Assembly: GCA_021793745.1 (NCBI GenBank) | Contig: JAJYSD010000128.1 | Location: 1 to 5,345 of the forward strand | Direction: 5' to 3' | DNA length: 5,345 nucleotides | DNA from: Bacillota bacterium | Lineage (GTDB): Bacteria; Bacillota; Bacilli; Thermoactinomycetales; DSM-44946 | Part shown: one piece after another, positions 1 to 5,345 of the stretch | How positions within the stretch are numbered: the stretch's first letter is position 1 | Layout: the number at the start of each line of letters is the position of its first letter | Made by a program: the position numbers and the translations under genes | Notes under the pieces: model-generated | Databases searched by the model: none | What the model was told of the DNA's origin: nothing | What the model saw: only the letters and a program-made list of their open reading frames with translations

Positions 1-330
1 TCGATGGGCTTTTGTCACAGCAGCGACGGAATTTGCCCCACCGTATCTTTCGCTGCCCCTGATCCGGGAGGTCTTTTCAAACGGGTTCCGGGGATTTCTC
101 GTAGTCAAAGAAGGCCGCGGGAATTCCCAGCCATCGGTGACCAATGTAACGGCGCCCCGACGGGGGAGTGGGCAGCCGTCGCTGACCGGTCTCGACACCG
201 GATGTCGTATTTCCAACAGCGATTTTCCTCCGTGAAAATGGCGTCAGCGTCCGTTGGTTGATTTTTTGATCGCCGGATTGGAACTCGGGTTGAGACCGGG
301 TGTATCATAGGGGTTGAGCCGCCCCGTTTG
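1..330. other. Upstream non-coding region, no gene recognised
   Basis: No reading frame here looks like a real protein. The longest (4-261, +) has no ribosome binding site and reads as low-complexity Arg/Ser/Pro/Gly sequence with no family resemblance. Several short inverted repeats occur: CCCC/GGGG at 155-165, CCGGT/ACCGG at 186-201, CGACA/TGTCG at 193-207 and ATTTTC/GAAAAT at 222-239. The second and third share bases and so exclude each other. None is followed by a T-tract, so none is a convincing terminator. I saw no T-box consensus, tRNA or known riboswitch core. The region is probably the spacer between an unseen upstream gene and the gatCAB promoter. Confidence 0.5.
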
Positions 331-339
331 TGCTATACT
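331..339 (+). promoter_or_regulatory. Probable extended -10 promoter of gatCAB
   Basis: TGcTATACT lies at 331-339. It is an extended -10 (TG at 331-332) with a hexamer one base from consensus TATAAT. The only TTGA-like -35 candidate, TTGAGC at 314-319, is just 14 bases upstream, which is short, so the element probably depends on the TG extension. Transcription would start near 346 and give a leader of about 67 bases before the gatC start at 413. Sigma-A type recognition is an inference. Confidence 0.6.
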
Positions 340-360
340 GTCATAGGAAGGCAGCGGAGA

Positions 361-406
361 GGATGCGGGAGGAACCCCATCCGGCCGTGACATCCTGAGG
401 GGAGGG
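361..406 (+). promoter_or_regulatory. gatC leader hairpin and ribosome binding site
   Basis: Within the predicted mRNA leader, GGATG (361-365) plus GGG (367-369) can pair with CCC (375-377) plus CATCC (378-382). This forms an 8-bp stem with one bulged C and the loop AGGAA. A second CATCC at 391-395 could pair with the same GGATG arm. It sits directly before the SD run AGGGGAGGG (398-406), which is six bases from the GTG start at 413. The alternative pairing could change SD exposure, but no known regulatory RNA class is matched. The SD itself is clear. Confidence 0.45.
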
Positions 407-412
407 AAAAAC

Positions 413-703
413 GTGTCGATTTCCAAGGAACAGGTGGAACATATCGCGCAACTGGCGAGGTTGTCGCTCGCTCCGGATGAAGTGGAACGCTTCACGGAGC
501 AGCTGAACGATATTCTCCGTTTCGCGGAAAAGTTGAACGAGCTGGATACGGAGGGTGTGGAACCCACCAGCCATGTCATGCCGATGACCAACGTGCTCCG
601 GGAGGATGAGGTGAAGCCTTCCTGGCCGCGGGAGCGGGTGCTGGTCAATGCGCCGGAACAAAAGGACGGCATGTTCCGGGTGCCGCCGGTATTTGACGAA
701 TAA
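413..703 (+). CDS. gatC: Asp-tRNA(Asn)/Glu-tRNA(Gln) amidotransferase subunit C
   Basis: GatC is the small subunit of the cytosolic GatCAB amidotransferase, which makes Gln-tRNA(Gln) (and Asn-tRNA(Asn) in organisms that need it) by transamidation. In known structures it wraps around the GatA-GatB interface and stabilises the complex; it has no catalytic site. The 96-residue length is normal for the family. Visible family hallmarks are the N-terminal helix with HIAQLARL (residues 10-17), the second helix segment around residues 22-43, the VEPTSHV turn (49-55), and the closing FRVPPVFDE tail. The GTG start at 413 is supported by AGGGGAGGG at 398-406 with six bases of spacing. It is the first gene of the gatCAB operon, 13 bases before gatA. 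Identification is secure from both sequence and context. Confidence 0.97.
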   Translation: MSISKEQVEHIAQLARLSLAPDEVERFTEQLNDILRFAEKLNELDTEGVEPTSHVMPMTNVLREDEVKPSWPRERVLVNAPEQKDGMFRVPPVFDE

Positions 704-716
704 AAGGGGGGATACG

Positions 717-2183
717 ATGTCGCTGCTGAGACAACCGCTCAAGGAAATACATAAGCGGCTGACCGAGGGGGGTTGCTCCGCCAAGGAGCTGGTGGAACTC
801 TCCCTCAAACGGATCGATGAAGTGGAAGAACGCGTGGGCGCCTTTATCACGGTGGACCGGGAAGGGGCCCGCGCCCGGGCGGAGGAGCTGGATCGACAGC
901 TGGCGGAGAAGCGGGAACGGGGACCGTTGGCCGCCATTCCGGCGGGGATCAAGGATAACATCTGTACCGATGGTTTGCTCACCACCTGCGCGAGCAAAAT
1001 GTTGGCCAACTACACCCCGATCTATGACGCCACGGTGATGAAGAAGCTGAGGGCTGCCCAGGCGATCCCTGTCGGAAAGACGAACATGGACGAGTTTGCC
1101 ATGGGCTCTTCCACCGAAAATTCGGCTTTCCATCCGACGCGCAACCCCTGGAACCCGGAACGGGTGCCGGGCGGATCCAGCGGAGGCTCCGCCGCGGCGG
1201 TGGCCGCCGGGGAAGTCCTTTTTGCCCTGGGATCGGACACGGGGGGCTCGATCCGGCAACCGGCCGCCTTTTGCGGCGTGGTCGGGTTGAAACCGACCTA
1301 CGGACGGGTTTCCCGCTTTGGCCTCGTTGCCTTCGCCTCTTCCTTGGATCAGATCGGCCCGTTAACCAGAAGTGTGGAAGATGCGGCCTATGTGCTGCAG
1401 GTGATTGCCGGGCACGATTCGATGGATTCCACCTCCGCCGACGTGGAGGTGCCCGATTACCTGTCGGCCCTGACCGGGGATGTGAAGGGGTTGAAGGTGG
1501 CCATCCCCCGGGAGTTGATGGGGGATGGCATCGATCCCGGCGTTAGGGAGCGGGTGCTTGATGCTCTCCGCGTGCTGGAAGGGATGGGGGCGGTGTGCGA
1601 AGAAGTTTCCCTACCGCACCTCCGCTATGCGGTGGAGACCTTTTATGTGCTGGCTCCCGCCGAGGCGTCCTCCAACCTGGCCCGCTATGACGGGATCCGC
1701 TACGGGGTCCGCGCGCCTGCGGACAACCTGATGGAGTTGTATTACAACTCCCGGAGTTCCGGCTTCGGAGCGGAAGTGAAGCGGCGGATCATGTTGGGCA
1801 CCTATGCGCTCAGCTCCGGGTATTACGATGCCTACTATCTGAAGGCGCAGAAGGTGCGGACCCTGATCAAGCGAGATTTTGATCAGATTTTTGAGAAGTA
1901 CGATGTGGTGATCGGCCCCACCACTCCGACCACCGCTTTCCGGATCGGAGAAAAGGTGGACGATCCTTTGACCATGTATCTGAACGACATCTGCACCATC
2001 CCGGTCAATCTGGCCGGTTTACCCGCCATCAGCGTTCCCTGTGGCTTGAGCGGGGGACTCCCCGTCGGTCTTCAGGTGATCGGCCGTCCCTTTGACGAGC
2101 AGACGGTCCTTCGGGTGGCCCACGCCTATGAGCAACAGGCGGAGCCGCTTCCCGAACCCCCGTTGGGAGGTGACCGTTCATGA
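717..2183 (+). CDS. gatA: Asp-tRNA(Asn)/Glu-tRNA(Gln) amidotransferase subunit A (glutaminase)
   Basis: GatA is the amidase-signature subunit that hydrolyses glutamine and passes the ammonia to GatB for amidation of misacylated tRNA. The 488 residues match the usual length of about 485. The Ser-cisSer-Lys triad is intact. Lys79 lies in IPAGIKDNI, the cis-Ser is Ser154 in the Gly/Ser-rich PGGSSGGS segment (151-158), and the nucleophile is Ser178 in [16 protein letters not shown] (172-187). This numbering matches that reported for the Staphylococcus aureus enzyme. Arg357 (EVKRRIMLG) and Asp424 (NDICTIP) fall where the glutamine-binding Arg and Asp are known. The ATG at 717 was chosen because AAGGGGGG at 704-711 is correctly placed; the frame remains open upstream into gatC, but a start there would overlap gatC with no family N-terminus. 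The stop overlaps the gatB start as ATGA, suggesting translational coupling. Confidence 0.98.
   Translation: MSLLRQPLKEIHKRLTEGGCSAKELVELSLKRIDEVEERVGAFITVDREGARARAEELDRQLAEKRERGPLAAIPAGIKDNICTDGLLTTCASKMLANYTPIYDATVMKKLRAAQAIPVGKTNMDEFAMGSSTENSAFHPTRNPWNPERVPGGSSGGSAAAVAAGEVLFALGSDTGGSIRQPAAFCGVVGLKPTYGRVSRFGLVAFASSLDQIGPLTRSVEDAAYVLQVIAGHDSMDSTSADVEVPDYLSALTGDVKGLKVAIPRELMGDGIDPGVRERVLDALRVLEGMGAVCEEVSLPHLRYAVETFYVLAPAEASSNLARYDGIRYGVRAPADNLMELYYNSRSSGFGAEVKRRIMLGTYALSSGYYDAYYLKAQKVRTLIKRDFDQIFEKYDVVIGPTTPTTAFRIGEKVDDPLTMYLNDICTIPVNLAGLPAISVPCGLSGGLPVGLQVIGRPFDEQTVLRVAHAYEQQAEPLPEPPLGGDRS
2165..2173 (+). promoter_or_regulatory. Near-perfect ribosome binding site of gatB inside the gatA end
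   Basis: GGGAGGTGA at 2165-2173 is almost fully complementary to the 16S rRNA 3' end and lies six bases before the gatB ATG at 2180. It is embedded in the last codons of gatA (the residues G-G-D before R-S), and the two genes share ATGA at 2180-2183. This fixes the gatB start and fits coupled synthesis of two subunits needed in equal amounts. Confidence 0.85.
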
Positions 2184-3613
2184 CCGCCTATGAAACGGTA
2201 ATCGGATTGGAAGTCCATGTGGAGCTGTCCACGAAAAGCAAGATCTTTTGCGGATGCTCAACGGAGTTTGGAGCGCCCCCCAATACCCATACCTGTCCCA
2301 TCTGTCTGGGGCATCCCGGCGTCCTGCCGGTGTTGAACCGACAGGCGGTGGAATTGGCCATGAAAGCGGCTATGGCGCTGAACTGCCGCATCGCCGAGTA
2401 CAGCAAATTCGACCGGAAAAACTATTTCTATCCGGACTTGCCCAAGGCGTATCAGGTCTCTCAGTACGATCAGCCGATCGGGAGCGACGGCTGGATTGAA
2501 ATCGACGTGGACGGGGAAAGAAAGAGGATCGGAATCACCCGCGTCCACCTGGAGGAGGATGCGGGGAAACTGATCCACTCCGAAAGCGGCGATAGCTCCC
2601 TGGTCGATTACAACCGGGTCGGCGTGCCCCTGATCGAGATCGTTTCGGAACCGGATCTGCGTTCGCCGGCGGAAGCCCGGGCCTATCTGGAGAAATTGAA
2701 GGCGATCATGCAGTACTGTGAGGTCTCCGATGTGAAGATGGAGGAGGGGTCCCTCCGCTGCGACGCCAATATCAGCCTCCGGCCCGCCGGGAGTGCAACT
2801 TTCGGAACGAAGACGGAGCTGAAGAACCTGAATTCCTTCCGCAATGTGGAGCGGGCCTTGGAATATGAAGAGCGGCGCCAGCGGGAAGTGCTGGAATCGG
2901 GGGGAACCGTGGAGCAGGCCACGATGCGCTGGCTGGAGGACGTGGGTCGGACCAAGCTGATGCGCACCAAGGAGGAGGCCCACGATTACCGCTATTTCCC
3001 GGAGCCGGATCTGGTTCACCTCGATATCGATGAGGCCTGGAAGGAGCGGGTGCGGTCCACCATTCCCGAACTTCCCGACGCCCGCCGGGACCGTTATATG
3101 CGGGAGTACGGCCTGTCCGCCTACGATGCGGGCTTGCTGACGACCAACAAGGCGATCGCCGACTTCTTTGACGAAGCGGTACAAGCGGGAGCGGATCCGA
3201 AGGGGGCCGCCAACTGGATGACCGGCGAGCTCCTCGGTTATCTGAACGCCACCGGCAAGGAGCTCCAGGAGACCCGGATCACCCCCGCGGGCCTGGCGGG
3301 GATGCTCGGCCTGATCCAAAAAGGGACGATCAGCACCAAGATCGCCAAGGATGTGTTTAAGGAACTGGTGGAAAAGGGCGGCGATCCGGAGCAGATCGTC
3401 AAGGAAAAGGGCTGGGTGCAGATCAGCGACGAGGGGGAACTGGCGAAGATCGTCGCCCAGGTGGTGGCGGAGAATCCCCAGTCGGTCACCGATTTCAAAA
3501 ACGGCAAGGATCGCGCCCTCGGCTATCTCGTCGGCCAGGTGATGAAGGCCACCCGGGGGAAAGCCAATCCGCAGATGGTCAACCGGCTGATCCGGGAACA
3601 AATCCAAGATTGA
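2180..3613 (+). CDS. gatB: Asp-tRNA(Asn)/Glu-tRNA(Gln) amidotransferase subunit B
   Basis: GatB binds the misacylated tRNA, phosphorylates the side-chain carboxylate of its Glu or Asp with ATP, and amidates it with ammonia channelled from GatA. The 477 residues are full length. The catalytic 'cradle' domain covers about residues 1-295: [10 protein letters not shown] at 7-16, [13 protein letters not shown] at 121-133, and the family signature [14 protein letters not shown] at 141-154. A C-X-C-X12-C-X2-C set (Cys24, 26, 39, 42) is the zinc-binding cluster known in many, but not all, GatB proteins. The linker and helical/YqeY-like tail domain, which recognises the tRNA, occupy about 296-477 and end with the typical [17 protein letters not shown] segment (448-464). 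The ATG at 2180 overlaps the gatA stop by four bases. It is the last gene of the operon; the terminator follows about 50 bases downstream. Confidence 0.98.
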   Translation: MTAYETVIGLEVHVELSTKSKIFCGCSTEFGAPPNTHTCPICLGHPGVLPVLNRQAVELAMKAAMALNCRIAEYSKFDRKNYFYPDLPKAYQVSQYDQPIGSDGWIEIDVDGERKRIGITRVHLEEDAGKLIHSESGDSSLVDYNRVGVPLIEIVSEPDLRSPAEARAYLEKLKAIMQYCEVSDVKMEEGSLRCDANISLRPAGSATFGTKTELKNLNSFRNVERALEYEERRQREVLESGGTVEQATMRWLEDVGRTKLMRTKEEAHDYRYFPEPDLVHLDIDEAWKERVRSTIPELPDARRDRYMREYGLSAYDAGLLTTNKAIADFFDEAVQAGADPKGAANWMTGELLGYLNATGKELQETRITPAGLAGMLGLIQKGTISTKIAKDVFKELVEKGGDPEQIVKEKGWVQISDEGELAKIVAQVVAENPQSVTDFKNGKDRALGYLVGQVMKATRGKANPQMVNRLIREQIQD

Positions 3614-3663
3614 GATCGGCGCGTGCGGGACCTCCGAAACGCTTGTTTCCGGCAAATGTTGAC

Positions 3664-3702
3664 CAACCTCCGCCGAGGCGACTTCGGCGGAGGTTGTTGT
3701 TT
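3664..3702 (+). terminator. Intrinsic terminator of the gatCAB operon
   Basis: A perfect 13-bp stem pairs 3664-3676 with 3684-3696 (CAACCTCCGCCGA with its complement) around a 7-base loop, and is followed by the T-rich TTGTTT (3697-3702). It starts 51 bases after the gatB stop. The stem is long and GC-rich, so termination on the + strand should be strong. Just upstream, 3634-3652 can form a weaker CCGAAAC/GTTTCCGG hairpin with one bulge. Confidence 0.9.
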
Positions 3703-3747
3703 GCTGCCGGGATGGAAGGCGAATGCCGTCATCGGTCTAACGGGCTC

Positions 3748-3776
3748 AAGGGGACCATCGGGTTATCCCCTTATTT
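3748..3776 (+). repeat. Inverted repeat AAGGGGA/TCCCCTT upstream of a promoter
   Basis: AAGGGGA (3748-3754) and TCCCCTT (3766-3772) form a 7-bp stem with an 11-base loop, followed by ATTTT (3773-3777). It could be a weak back-up terminator for gatCAB read-through, or a protein-binding site just before the -35 of the next promoter. The sequence does not decide between these. The rest of the 3703-3795 stretch shows no gene. Confidence 0.4.
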
Positions 3777-3804
3777 TCCATTGGGACGACAAACATGGTA
3801 TGAT
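3775..3804 (+). promoter_or_regulatory. Probable promoter of the small membrane protein gene
   Basis: TGgTATGAT at 3796-3804 is an extended -10, with the hexamer TATGAT at 3799-3804. TTTCCA at 3775-3780 matches the -35 consensus at four of six bases with an 18-base spacer. Transcription would begin near 3811, leaving a leader of roughly 155 bases before the preferred start at 3969. That leader contains the 10-base palindrome TGCAGCTGCA (3909-3918) but no riboswitch I recognise. Confidence 0.5.
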
Positions 3805-3968
3805 GAATATCTGGACGCCGGTTTTCGGAGGGATCATTTCCATCCGGTTCGCCGCAAAAGGGTGTTCCGCTTCGTTTCCTAGCGATGATCGAGGACCCGG
3901 GCGACACCTGCAGCTGCAAGTCACCGGCTTCCCATGGAGCTGAAACACGGTCGAATGGGGTGTATGGT

Positions 3969-4271
3969 TTGCAGATTTTTTACCGAATCCTGATCCTCCT
4001 CATGCTCGTTTGGGGGACCGTTTACCTCACCATACAACCGGCTTATTCTGTACACCTTTACCTGATCGCCCTGTACTTGTTCGTCACCTTTTTTGAGCTT
4101 CGCGGGAACCCCTTCAACCGAGGGGTTTACCACCTGTTGATCCTCCTCCTCTTAGCCAATGCGGGGATGCAGTTTTTCCTGATAGAGGAGCCCAACATCC
4201 TCAGCGGGTTTGTCAGCCTCTTTTTTGCCTTCTTTGCCTGGCAATCGGTTCAGCGATTGCGGCGAGGCTAA
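3969..4271 (+). CDS. Small four-helix integral membrane protein, function unknown
   Basis: I do not recognise this family. From the preferred TTG start the protein has 100 residues. Four hydrophobic segments are visible at about residues 7-22, 28-43, 53-72 and 78-95. They are separated by short polar turns (QPAYS; ELRGNPFNRG; IEEPN), and the protein ends in a basic RLRRG. The positive tail and the N-terminal YR suggest both ends may face the cytoplasm. There is no signal peptide and no obvious catalytic motif. TTG at 3969 is favoured because GGGGTG (3957-3962) sits six bases upstream and the protein then begins directly with the first helix. GTG at 3960 (103 residues) is the alternative. An ATG at 3885 would add a Cys/Ser-rich, non-hydrophobic stretch with no SD and is unlikely. 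It lies between gatCAB and the chelatase gene with probable promoters on both sides, so context gives little hint of function. Confidence 0.75.
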   Translation: MQIFYRILILLMLVWGTVYLTIQPAYSVHLYLIALYLFVTFFELRGNPFNRGVYHLLILLLLANAGMQFFLIEEPNILSGFVSLFFAFFAWQSVQRLRRG

Positions 4272-4320
4272 AGGGCGGTGGGGATGTCACAAAGTCTTCC
4301 CAGGAGAATGGATGTACAAG

Positions 4321-4329
4321 TGATATAAT
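4321..4329 (+). promoter_or_regulatory. Extended -10 promoter of the chelatase gene
   Basis: TGaTATAAT at 4321-4329 is a perfect TATAAT hexamer with a TG extension. No good -35 is found 16-18 bases upstream (CAGGAG region). Transcription should start near 4336. No T-tract terminator separates the membrane protein gene from this promoter, so read-through from upstream is also possible. Confidence 0.7.
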
Positions 4330-4349
4330 GGAAGGAACAGCATGGAACG

Positions 4350-4355
4350 AGGTGA
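4350..4355 (+). promoter_or_regulatory. Ribosome binding site deciding the chelatase start
   Basis: AGGTGA at 4350-4355 lies seven bases before the ATG at 4363. The earlier in-frame ATG at 4342 has only GGAAGG (4332-4337 area), which would lie at or upstream of the transcript start predicted from the -10 at 4324-4329. The second ATG is therefore the better start. Confidence 0.75.
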
Positions 4356-4362
4356 AAGGACG

Positions 4363-5124
4363 ATGAGGAAACGGGGCGCGCTGGTCATTGCCCACGGTTC
4401 CAGCAAATCGGAATGGGTGGCGATGGTGGACGAGGCCGTTGAACGGGTCGAAGTGGAGATGCCGGTCGCTGTCGGCTTTCTGGAGTTGGTGGAGGGGCGC
4501 GGAATTCCCGATGCCGTCCGGTCCCTGGAGGATCAGGGCGTGGAGGAGATGATCGCCGTGCCGCTCTTTGTCTCCTCCGGCAGCAATCACATCGCGGAAA
4601 TCGCCCATCTGCTGGGTGTGGAGGCACCCTTTTCCGTCGAGACGGATGTGTCGCCCTTGGAAATGAATGCCCGGGTGCGGTTTTGCCGGCCGATGGACGA
4701 TCATCCCTATATCGCCCAGATCTTGACGGAACGGGCGAAGTCCCTCAGCACCGATCCCCAGAATGAGTGGCTCTTGCTGGTTGGGCACGGCAACGACACC
4801 CCCGTTTTGCATGAGGAATGGGAAAAAGCGATGAAGCGGTTGGCCGGTCAAGTTCAGCAAGCGACCGGGTTTGCCGGCGTTTCCCACGCCACCTTTCATC
4901 CGGACAACCTGCGTGAGCGGGCGGAGGCCCTCGCCCGGGATTATCGCTTGTTGGTCGTGCCCCTGTTCCTGAGCGAAGGCTATTTTACCCGAAAGGCGAT
5001 TCCTTCCCGCCTGGAAGGCATCCCCTACATCTATTCCGGTAAGACGTACCTGCCCCATCCCCTCGTATCCCGTTGGATCTCCACCACCGTGCGGGAGGCT
5101 CTGGAGGAGCAGACGGCGGTGTGA
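4363..5124 (+). CDS. cbiX: CbiX/SirB-family sirohydrochlorin chelatase (two-domain)
   Basis: This is a cytosolic class II chelatase that by family inserts Fe2+ (siroheme) or Co2+ (cobalamin) into sirohydrochlorin; the metal cannot be told from sequence. The protein has 253 residues, close to the two-domain SirB length of about 260. Domain 1 (about 5-115) has both expected metal/tetrapyrrole histidines: His11 in VIAHGSS and His76 in SSGSNHIAEI, plus FLELVEGRGIPDAV (39-52). Domain 2 (about 135-245) repeats the fold with LLLVGHGND (His142). However, its counterpart of the second site reads PLFLSEGYFTRKAIP (200-214), with no His; aligning the two halves puts Thr209 opposite His76. Catalysis is thus expected in the N-terminal half. 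The C-terminal PHPLVSRW (231-238) resembles a conserved family end. It is monocistronic or read from 4321-4329 and closed by the terminator at 5143. No siroheme or cobalamin gene adjoins it, so the substrate is inferred from family only. Confidence 0.85.
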   Translation: MRKRGALVIAHGSSKSEWVAMVDEAVERVEVEMPVAVGFLELVEGRGIPDAVRSLEDQGVEEMIAVPLFVSSGSNHIAEIAHLLGVEAPFSVETDVSPLEMNARVRFCRPMDDHPYIAQILTERAKSLSTDPQNEWLLLVGHGNDTPVLHEEWEKAMKRLAGQVQQATGFAGVSHATFHPDNLRERAEALARDYRLLVVPLFLSEGYFTRKAIPSRLEGIPYIYSGKTYLPHPLVSRWISTTVREALEEQTAV

Positions 5125-5142
5125 TGGACGGTAAGCTTTCCG

Positions 5143-5172
5143 GGACGGCACCTTCGCGTGCCGTCCTTTCTT
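5143..5172 (+). terminator. Intrinsic terminator after the chelatase gene
   Basis: GGACGGCAC (5143-5151) pairs perfectly with GTGCCGTCC (5158-5166) across the loop CTTCGC, followed by TTTCTT (5167-5172). It begins 19 bases after the chelatase stop, and the 9-bp GC-rich stem with a U-rich tail is a standard Rho-independent signal. Confidence 0.9.
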
Positions 5173-5263
5173 GTTGGAATATCCCTGTGAGTACCCCTGA
5201 TCCGGTGGGGGGCTACGCGGGAAAGAAAATGCTGGAAAATCCTGATCATGAAGCTTTGTTGGA

Positions 5264-5280
5264 GATCGTTACAAACGATC
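5264..5280. repeat. Perfect inverted repeat GATCGTT-ACA-AACGATC
   Basis: Two 7-base arms (5264-5270 and 5274-5280) are exact complements around a 3-base centre. A second, outer pair, CTGATC (5242-5247) and GATCAG (5277-5282), overlaps the right arm. The site lies about 20 bases before a possible start of the next gene. It resembles a dimeric-repressor operator in size, though a short hairpin is equally possible. There is no T-tract after it. Confidence 0.5.
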
Positions 5281-5301
5281 AGTGATATTTAAAGGGTGAG
5301 G

Positions 5302-5345
5302 TTGACCGTTACCACATCGAAGCAGCACCGAAGCCCGATTGTGTT
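5302..5345 (+). CDS. Possible 5' end of the next gene (cut by window edge)
   Basis: AAAGGGTGAGG at 5291-5301 is a good SD-like run, directly followed by TTG at 5302. From there the frame stays open to the window edge and reads LTVTTSKQHRSPIV. GTG at 5296 is in the same frame but lies within the SD run. About 14 codons are too few to recognise a family. The location, after the chelatase terminator and the inverted repeat, fits the start of a new transcription unit, but I see no convincing promoter between 5173 and 5290. Confidence 0.35.
   Translation, partial: MTVTTSKQHRSPIV

Noticed and set aside
4..261. 85-codon plus-strand frame at the left edge
   Set aside because: It has no SD and no coherent protein character, and it contains several short inverted repeats. 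I treat it as spacer.
1..412. T-box or tRNA-linked riboswitch upstream of gatCAB
   Set aside because: I looked for this because the operon concerns aminoacyl-tRNA. No T-box consensus or antiterminator/terminator pair is visible.
341..1259. Overlapping minus-strand frames opposite gatC and the start of gatA
   Set aside because: They are antisense to secure genes and rich in Arg/Ser/Pro, as expected from reading GC-rich codons backwards.
2258..3655. 465-codon open frame on the minus strand
   Set aside because: It lies wholly opposite gatB, whose identity is certain. Long antisense frames are expected in GC-rich coding DNA, and the translation shows no family motif.
3610..3943. Plus-strand frames across the gatB-membrane gene gap
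   Set aside because: They run straight through the gatCAB terminator hairpin and promoter, and read as mixed composition with no SD.
4279..4302. TGGGGA/TTCCCA hairpin after the membrane protein gene
   Set aside because: The stem is 6 bp with a G-T pair and a 12-base loop, and no T-tract follows, so it does not support a terminator call.
4213..5151. 312-codon open frame on the minus strand
   Set aside because: It is the antisense shadow of the chelatase gene, runs through its terminator-proximal end, and has no recognisable domain.
56..5205. CCCCTGATCCGG occurring at both 56-67 and 5194-5205
   Set aside because: One shared 12-mer is about what chance gives in a window of this size and base composition, and no longer match surrounds it.

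Overview
The window is an ordinary chromosomal housekeeping region of a GC-rich Gram-positive bacterium. The Firmicutes/Bacillales assignment is an inference. It rests on strong Shine-Dalgarno sites before every main gene, GTG and probable TTG starts, extended -10 promoters, the gatC-gatA-gatB gene order, and proteins resembling those of Bacillales with raised GC, such as Thermoactinomycetaceae. I cannot name the species.

Layout. Positions 1-330 hold no convincing gene. An extended -10 promoter (331-339) and a short leader with a hairpin precede gatC (413-703), gatA (717-2183) and gatB (2180-3613). These three are tightly packed on the + strand: 13 bases separate gatC and gatA, and gatA and gatB overlap by 4 bases. 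A strong intrinsic terminator (3664-3702) closes the operon. A 355-base gap between gatB and the next gene then holds a hairpin and a probable promoter. It leads to an unrecognised four-helix membrane protein of about 100 residues (3969-4271). A second extended -10 promoter and a clear SD introduce a two-domain CbiX/SirB-family chelatase (4363-5124), followed by a second intrinsic terminator (5143-5172). The last 170 bases are intergenic, with a 7+7 inverted repeat and possibly the first codons of another gene.

Function. GatC, GatA and GatB form the heterotrimeric aminoacyl-tRNA amidotransferase. It converts Glu-tRNA(Gln), and where needed Asp-tRNA(Asn), to the amidated form. GatA releases ammonia from glutamine, GatB activates the misacylated tRNA with ATP, and GatC stabilises the complex. 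The CbiX/SirB protein probably inserts a divalent metal into a tetrapyrrole, but no other tetrapyrrole gene is visible here. The small membrane protein has no assignable function.

I found no mobile element, CRISPR array, defence system or clearly new system. The items worth a second look are modest: the unknown membrane protein, the degenerate second chelatase domain, the gatCAB leader structure, and the inverted repeat at the right edge.
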